A stretch of 44,609 nucleotides of DNA from Akkermansia sp. GTDB taxonomy: Bacteria > Verrucomicrobiota > Verrucomicrobiia > Verrucomicrobiales > Akkermansiaceae. Below the pieces are notes generated by a model. It was not told the origin of the DNA. It did no database searches and saw nothing but the letters and a program-made list of their open reading frames with translations. Positions within the stretch are counted from its first letter, which is position 1. Every line of letters starts with the position of its first letter. The stretch is from positions 1-44,609 of the forward strand of contig JAFWZG010000050.1 in assembly GCA_017517385.1 (NCBI GenBank), in the 5' to 3' direction. Shown here piece by piece: positions 41,871 to 44,609 of this stretch. The translations under genes were made by a program, and so were the position numbers.

Positions 41871-42428
41871 TTATATAGAGGCCGGATAGGCTGCAATTCC
41901 TGTAGGAATCCACTCTTGCGGGGGATTCTCTCCCTGCTGAAGCATTGTTCTGATGGCAGATGATGAGGCTGGATGCTGCCCGGTAATGAAGATAGCATTC
42001 ACTCCTTCGCGGGGGTGGGGGGCTGACCCTCTGTGGTAGACAATGAAGGTAAGGTGCTGGCAGAGGTAATCATAGCGGGCCCAGCGGTGGAGCTGTTCCC
42101 ACTGGTCTGTCCCCATGAGCCAGAAAAGTTTATCTCCGGGGTAAAGGGAAAGGCTGGCTTCCACCACGCGCCAGCTCCAGCTGGGCGGGGGCATGGTCAA
42201 ATCCAGCTCGCTTACTTCAGCCTCAGGCATGGTTGCAGTGGCGGCGCGGAGGAGTTCCAGCCGCTGCGCATCGCTGAAATAATGTTGACGGCCTGTCTTG
42301 AACGGAGAACAGGCCGCCGGAAGAAAAAGAATACGCTGAAGGTCAGCTGCTTTGATGGCAGCTTCGGCAATGGCCAAGTGTCCACTGTGCACAGGGTCAA
42401 AGGACCCGCCGAAAAGGCAGATATTCAT
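41871..42428 (-). CDS. nadD: Nicotinate-nucleotide adenylyltransferase
   Basis: 185 residues. Adenylates nicotinate mononucleotide in NAD synthesis. The nucleotidyltransferase motifs are GGSFDPVHSGHL at residues 7-18 and SSSAIR near 157. LPAACSPFK and FWLMGTDQWEQLHRW also fit NadD. Its ATG shares one base with the stop of the upstream M23 gene (TAATG). With nadA it is the second NAD gene of the window, though they are 37 kb apart. Confidence 0.93.
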   Translation of the reverse strand: MNICLFGGSFDPVHSGHLAIAEAAIKAADLQRILFLPAACSPFKTGRQHYFSDAQRLELLRAATATMPEAEVSELDLTMPPPSWSWRVVEASLSLYPGDKLFWLMGTDQWEQLHRWARYDYLCQHLTFIVYHRGSAPHPREGVNAIFITGQHPASSSAIRTMLQQGENPPQEWIPTGIAAYPASI

Positions 42429-43111
42429 TACAGCCCTTCAGTATCGTGATAGGGAAGGAAGCAGCCGATGGGAAGCTTCACATAGCGCGTCTCGGGGCGC
42501 AGACGGCGGTAATGATTGATGAAGGATGTCAGATTGCCGTAGTTGCGGGCTGTCTTGGGAATGCCTTGCTGGCCGCAGTTCACGAGAATGTTGAAGTGAA
42601 GCTCGGCATGGAGGTGGGCAGGGAACATGCCGCGGTTTGTGCCAATAGTACCTATCTGGTCGCCTCGGCGTACAAGCTGCCCCAAGCGCACGTCAATGCG
42701 GTCCAAGTGAGCATAAAGCGTTTGGCAGCAGAGAACTCTGCCACTACGAGGCTCACGGAAGGCGTGACGCACGATGACCACCTTGCCCCAGCGGCCGCGA
42801 GCATCCGCAGCGTAGGTCACAAGGCCGTGGCCAATGGTGTATACAGGGTCACCCAAATCAGTATTGCCGCCACCATTGCCATTCCAGTCTTCACCCAGAT
42901 GGCGGGGAGTCTGCAGGCGAAGACCGCGGGCTTTGTAATAGCCATCGCCATTTGGCTTACCCACGGGGAAGTCAAAGCCGTCTGCCAGCGGCACGAGAGC
43001 CCATCTGCCATCTGCTGTTCTTTCTGCCATGGTTACAGCGCAGGAGGTTCCTGCTACCATATAAAAAACAGCCACTGCTACAAGCAAAATCTGGTGGTAT
43101 AAGCGTACCAT
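42428..43111 (-). CDS. M23 family metallopeptidase, probable lipoprotein
   Basis: 227 residues. The N-terminus is hydrophobic (ILLVAVAVFYMVAGTSC), and Cys24 could be a lipidation site. The M23 zinc motifs are present as RHLGEDWNG (HxxxD) and HLHAELHF (HxH). A likely periplasmic peptidoglycan endopeptidase. The domain is shorter than that of the other M23 protein (21413-22483) and has no appended domain. nadD overlaps its stop. Confidence 0.86.
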   Translation of the reverse strand: MVRLYHQILLVAVAVFYMVAGTSCAVTMAERTADGRWALVPLADGFDFPVGKPNGDGYYKARGLRLQTPRHLGEDWNGNGGGNTDLGDPVYTIGHGLVTYAADARGRWGKVVIVRHAFREPRSGRVLCCQTLYAHLDRIDVRLGQLVRRGDQIGTIGTNRGMFPAHLHAELHFNILVNCGQQGIPKTARNYGNLTSFINHYRRLRPETRYVKLPIGCFLPYHDTEGL

Positions 43112-43117
43112 GTCATT

Positions 43118-43147
43118 AAGATATCATATAGTATTACTCCATGGCAA
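43118..43147 (-). promoter_or_regulatory. Promoter of the M23-nadD pair
   Basis: Minus strand TTGCCA (43147-43142) preceded by GGC, an 18 bp spacer, TATCTT (43123-43118), 6 bases before the ATG at 43111. Confidence 0.5.
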
Positions 43148-43282
43148 GCCTCAAAAATGCCATAGAGTGACATAAGCGCAGCTAAAAATAGCCATGATTG
43201 GCCTTTTTTGTGCGTTAACTCTCGCTTTAGCCAACGTAAAAGTTGCCCACTGTTTTCTGAGCTTGTTGCCTTTTTAAACGAA

Positions 43283-43735
43283 TCACTGCTTCAAAAGCTC
43301 AGCGGCTTTAGCGGCGCAGAATGCCACGCAGCGCTCACAGGGCCGTGCAGCGTAATAGGCTTGCGTTCGCTCATTGGGGCGGGCTCCTTCCTTCGTACTT
43401 TCATCCAGATGAAGAAGCTCGCGGCAAGTCAACGTGCCGAACTCTGTAGTGAAGGCTGCAGCGAGTTCACGCACCAGAGAGAATATCTTTTCCTTATCTT
43501 CCGGTACTCCGGTGAGGTTTCCGCGGCAGTGGCCTGCCACCATGGTAAGCCCGCTGAATGCGCCGCACATACCACGCATACGGCCCACGCCGGCGCCGAA
43601 TCCGGCAGAAAAGCGCAGCGCTTGTTCTTCCGTTAGGCCGATTTCTGTAGCGAATGCGGTGAAAACGGATTGTGCGCAGTTATATCCCTGGTGAAAATAG
43701 GCGAGTGCCTTTTCTTCTGCCTGTTGTGCGGTCAT
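43283..43735 (-). CDS. C_GCAxxG_C_C family (redox-type) protein
   Basis: 150 residues. The name-giving cysteines are seen: GYNCAQSV near residue 20, MCGAFSGLTM near 57 (GCAxxG variant), a single Cys in LTCREL and the C-terminal RPCERCVAFC. The family is thought to have redox or metal-linked roles, often near selenium or sulfur genes, but function is unproven. The gene is alone, and its promoter spacer contains a perfect 12 bp palindrome. The ATG is 6 bases after the -10 box. Confidence 0.85.
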   Translation of the reverse strand: MTAQQAEEKALAYFHQGYNCAQSVFTAFATEIGLTEEQALRFSAGFGAGVGRMRGMCGAFSGLTMVAGHCRGNLTGVPEDKEKIFSLVRELAAAFTTEFGTLTCRELLHLDESTKEGARPNERTQAYYAARPCERCVAFCAAKAAELLKQ

Positions 43736-43741
43736 GAGGAC

Positions 43742-43770
43742 AGCATACGCCTGATCAGGCTCCGGGTCAA
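43742..43770 (-). promoter_or_regulatory. Promoter with palindromic operator candidate, C_GCAxxG gene
   Basis: Minus strand TTGACC (43770-43765), 17 bp spacer, TATGCT (43747-43742), 6 bases to ATG. The spacer holds GCCTGATCAGGC (43749-43760), a perfect palindrome. A further GCCTGAT half-site lies at 43796-43802. A repressor bound there would block RNA polymerase. Confidence 0.65.
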
Positions 43771-43828
43771 TCTTAAAAAGTAGCCCGTATCATGAGCCTG
43801 ATTTAGCGAATGTAATAAGTGGGAGTTG

Positions 43829-44416
43829 TTATGGTTGTACTTTGAGTAATTTTTCAATCTCAGTACGCATGTGTTCGTAGTGCTCTAAGTCATCAGGTTT
43901 GCATACGCAGTCTTGGGCGTATATTGCAAGCGTGCCGAGTTCGTTGCCGTTGGCGTCCATGAAAATGTAATGGTCTTCCGTGCAGAATGTGCCTATCACA
44001 TCAAAATTATGGAATGTAAGCCGAAGCCATTCCGGAGCAGTAGCCCAGCGTTCAAATAAGCGGCGCATCTCATCCGTTACCGGTACTGCGGGCAGTTTTT
44101 CTTCGGTTGTTTCTGTGCACCAGTGGTCATCATTGGCGGCACGAATGCGCTTTACTTGTACCTGAGTAGCTTGCAGCATGGCCTGCTGAATACTTGCTCG
44201 TTCCTCTGCGGGTATGCGGCGACCGGCTACAATGGGGGTATCATGTACGTAGCCTCGCTCTGAGTTTTCGGGGTAGAGTTCTTCCGGGCGCAGGGGAACC
44301 AAACCATCGCGGAGCGCGGTTTCTTCGTAGTGGGCCCAGTTAAGGCTGCGTTCACTTTGTATGCAGCTGCAAGTTAACAGGGGAATGAGCAGGAAAATAG
44401 GCGCTTTTATGTTCAT
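43829..44416 (-). CDS. Lipoprotein of unknown function
   Basis: 195 residues from ATG 44416. MNIKAPIFLLIPLLTCSC is a lipoprotein signal with the acylated Cys probably at 18. The same CSC arrangement ends the signal of the lipoprotein at 22487. The mature part has WATAPEWLRLTFHNFDVIGT, FCTEDHYIFMDANGNELG and a cysteine pair in QDCVCKPDD. No family recognised. The frame is open 33 bases upstream, but ATG 44416 is the start that gives a signal peptide and sits 7 bases from a -10 box. Confidence 0.75.
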   Translation of the reverse strand: MNIKAPIFLLIPLLTCSCIQSERSLNWAHYEETALRDGLVPLRPEELYPENSERGYVHDTPIVAGRRIPAEERASIQQAMLQATQVQVKRIRAANDDHWCTETTEEKLPAVPVTDEMRRLFERWATAPEWLRLTFHNFDVIGTFCTEDHYIFMDANGNELGTLAIYAQDCVCKPDDLEHYEHMRTEIEKLLKVQP

Positions 44417-44423
44417 GTGAGAA

Positions 44424-44429
44424 ATTGTA
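44424..44429 (-). promoter_or_regulatory. Extended -10 box of the lipoprotein gene
   Basis: TGT followed by TACAAT on the minus strand, 7 bases before ATG 44416. No good -35 at 17 bp; a TTGACG lies at 22 bp, too far. Confidence 0.45.
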
Positions 44430-44480
44430 ACATAAAAAAAAATCGGCACTGCGTCAAAAAAGTCGCGTGAATGACGGACT

Positions 44481-44567
44481 GAGGTGCGCCAACCACCAAG
44501 AGTTGTGGTAATATGTGGTTGGAATGAATATCATACCGTCTCTTGAGATGAAGGGCTGGCGCACCTC
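44481..44567. repeat. Inverted repeat around the start of the last, partial gene
   Basis: GAGGTGCGCCA (44481-44491) and TGGCGCACCTC (44557-44567) are perfect 11 bp inverted copies. Flanking bases (GACGGACT against TGCGTC) extend the match with a 2-base difference. A smaller nested repeat (ACCAC / GTGGT) lies inside at about 44492-44519. Confidence 0.7.
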
Positions 44568-44609
44568 TGCGTCAGATTGTACAGGGAATCAGATAGTTGT
44601 CAAGTACGA
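44524..44609 (+). CDS. Partial gene cut by the window end, unknown (possibly transposase N-terminus)
   Basis: Open from ATG 44524 to the end of the window, 28 residues: MNIIPSLEMKGWRTSASDCT, then GNQIVVKY. TAATAT at 44509-44514 could be its -10 box, 9 bases before the ATG. The pattern resembles the beginning of ISL3-type transposases (a short helix followed by a strand ending in IVVxxE), but the stretch is too short to decide. The surrounding inverted repeat would fit a mobile-element end or an autoregulatory operator. Confidence 0.35.
   Translation, partial: MNIIPSLEMKGWRTSASDCTGNQIVVKY

Overview
The window looks like a chromosomal segment of a Gram-negative Verrucomicrobiota bacterium, most likely Akkermansia or a close gut relative. 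This is inferred from gene content (Lnt, an LptF/G-type permease, lipoproteins, menaquinone synthesis, a fused RpiB-GlyA protein, a Fur-sufCBD operon) and from a general resemblance to that lineage. No rRNA or other decisive marker is present. Genes are densely packed on both strands with many 1-8 nt start/stop overlaps, and nearly all are housekeeping.

Layout. 1-2000: tail of a probable GTP-dependent PEP carboxykinase, then the RpiB-GlyA fusion. 2049-6061 (minus): menE, a MidA-like methyltransferase, nadA and a UDP-glucuronate decarboxylase. 6185-8138 (plus): terC and mrp. 8222-9439 (minus): trpB. 9597-13276 (plus): a secreted protein of unknown function, gatB and a UmuC-type polymerase. 13384-15902 (minus): a membrane protein and lnt. 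16006-18980 (plus): a ferredoxin, a DUF721/DciA-like gene, hemB and an EEP-family phosphoesterase. 18990-23770 (minus): an envelope group of pgsA, a lipoprotein, an M23 peptidase and a large secreted helical-repeat protein. 23962-27922 (plus): a membrane coiled-coil protein, metF, a membrane/TPR protein with a Pro-Ala-Glu repeat tail, and an unknown helical protein.

28050-29806 is the only clearly accessory stretch. It lies between tRNA-Arg(CCU) and tRNA-Ser(GGA) and holds the N-terminal remains of two tyrosine integrases that face each other. One of them is interrupted by a small element of about 260 bp with inverted repeats. Short repeat arrays of the kind integrases bind lie beside each tRNA. 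Then 30016-34515 (minus) is a Fur-type regulator, sufC, sufB, sufD and a eukaryote-type hisA. 34697-38890 (plus) holds argJ, a metallophosphoesterase, an LptF/G permease and a HAD phosphatase. 38905-44416 (minus) holds a DUF3592 protein, dsbD, nadD, an M23 peptidase, a C_GCAxxG_C_C protein and a lipoprotein. The window ends in an inverted repeat around the start of a partial gene.

The most general new observation concerns promoters. Many share a -35 element of the form (GG)CTTGCNN, a 16-18 bp (mostly 17) spacer, and a TAnnnT -10 box usually preceded by TG plus one base. In about ten genes the -10 box ends only 6-10 bases before the chosen start codon, which predicts leaderless or nearly leaderless mRNAs. 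Almost no Shine-Dalgarno sequences are visible. I found no convincing new defence or biosynthetic system; the two-integrase scar between the tRNAs is the most unusual locus.
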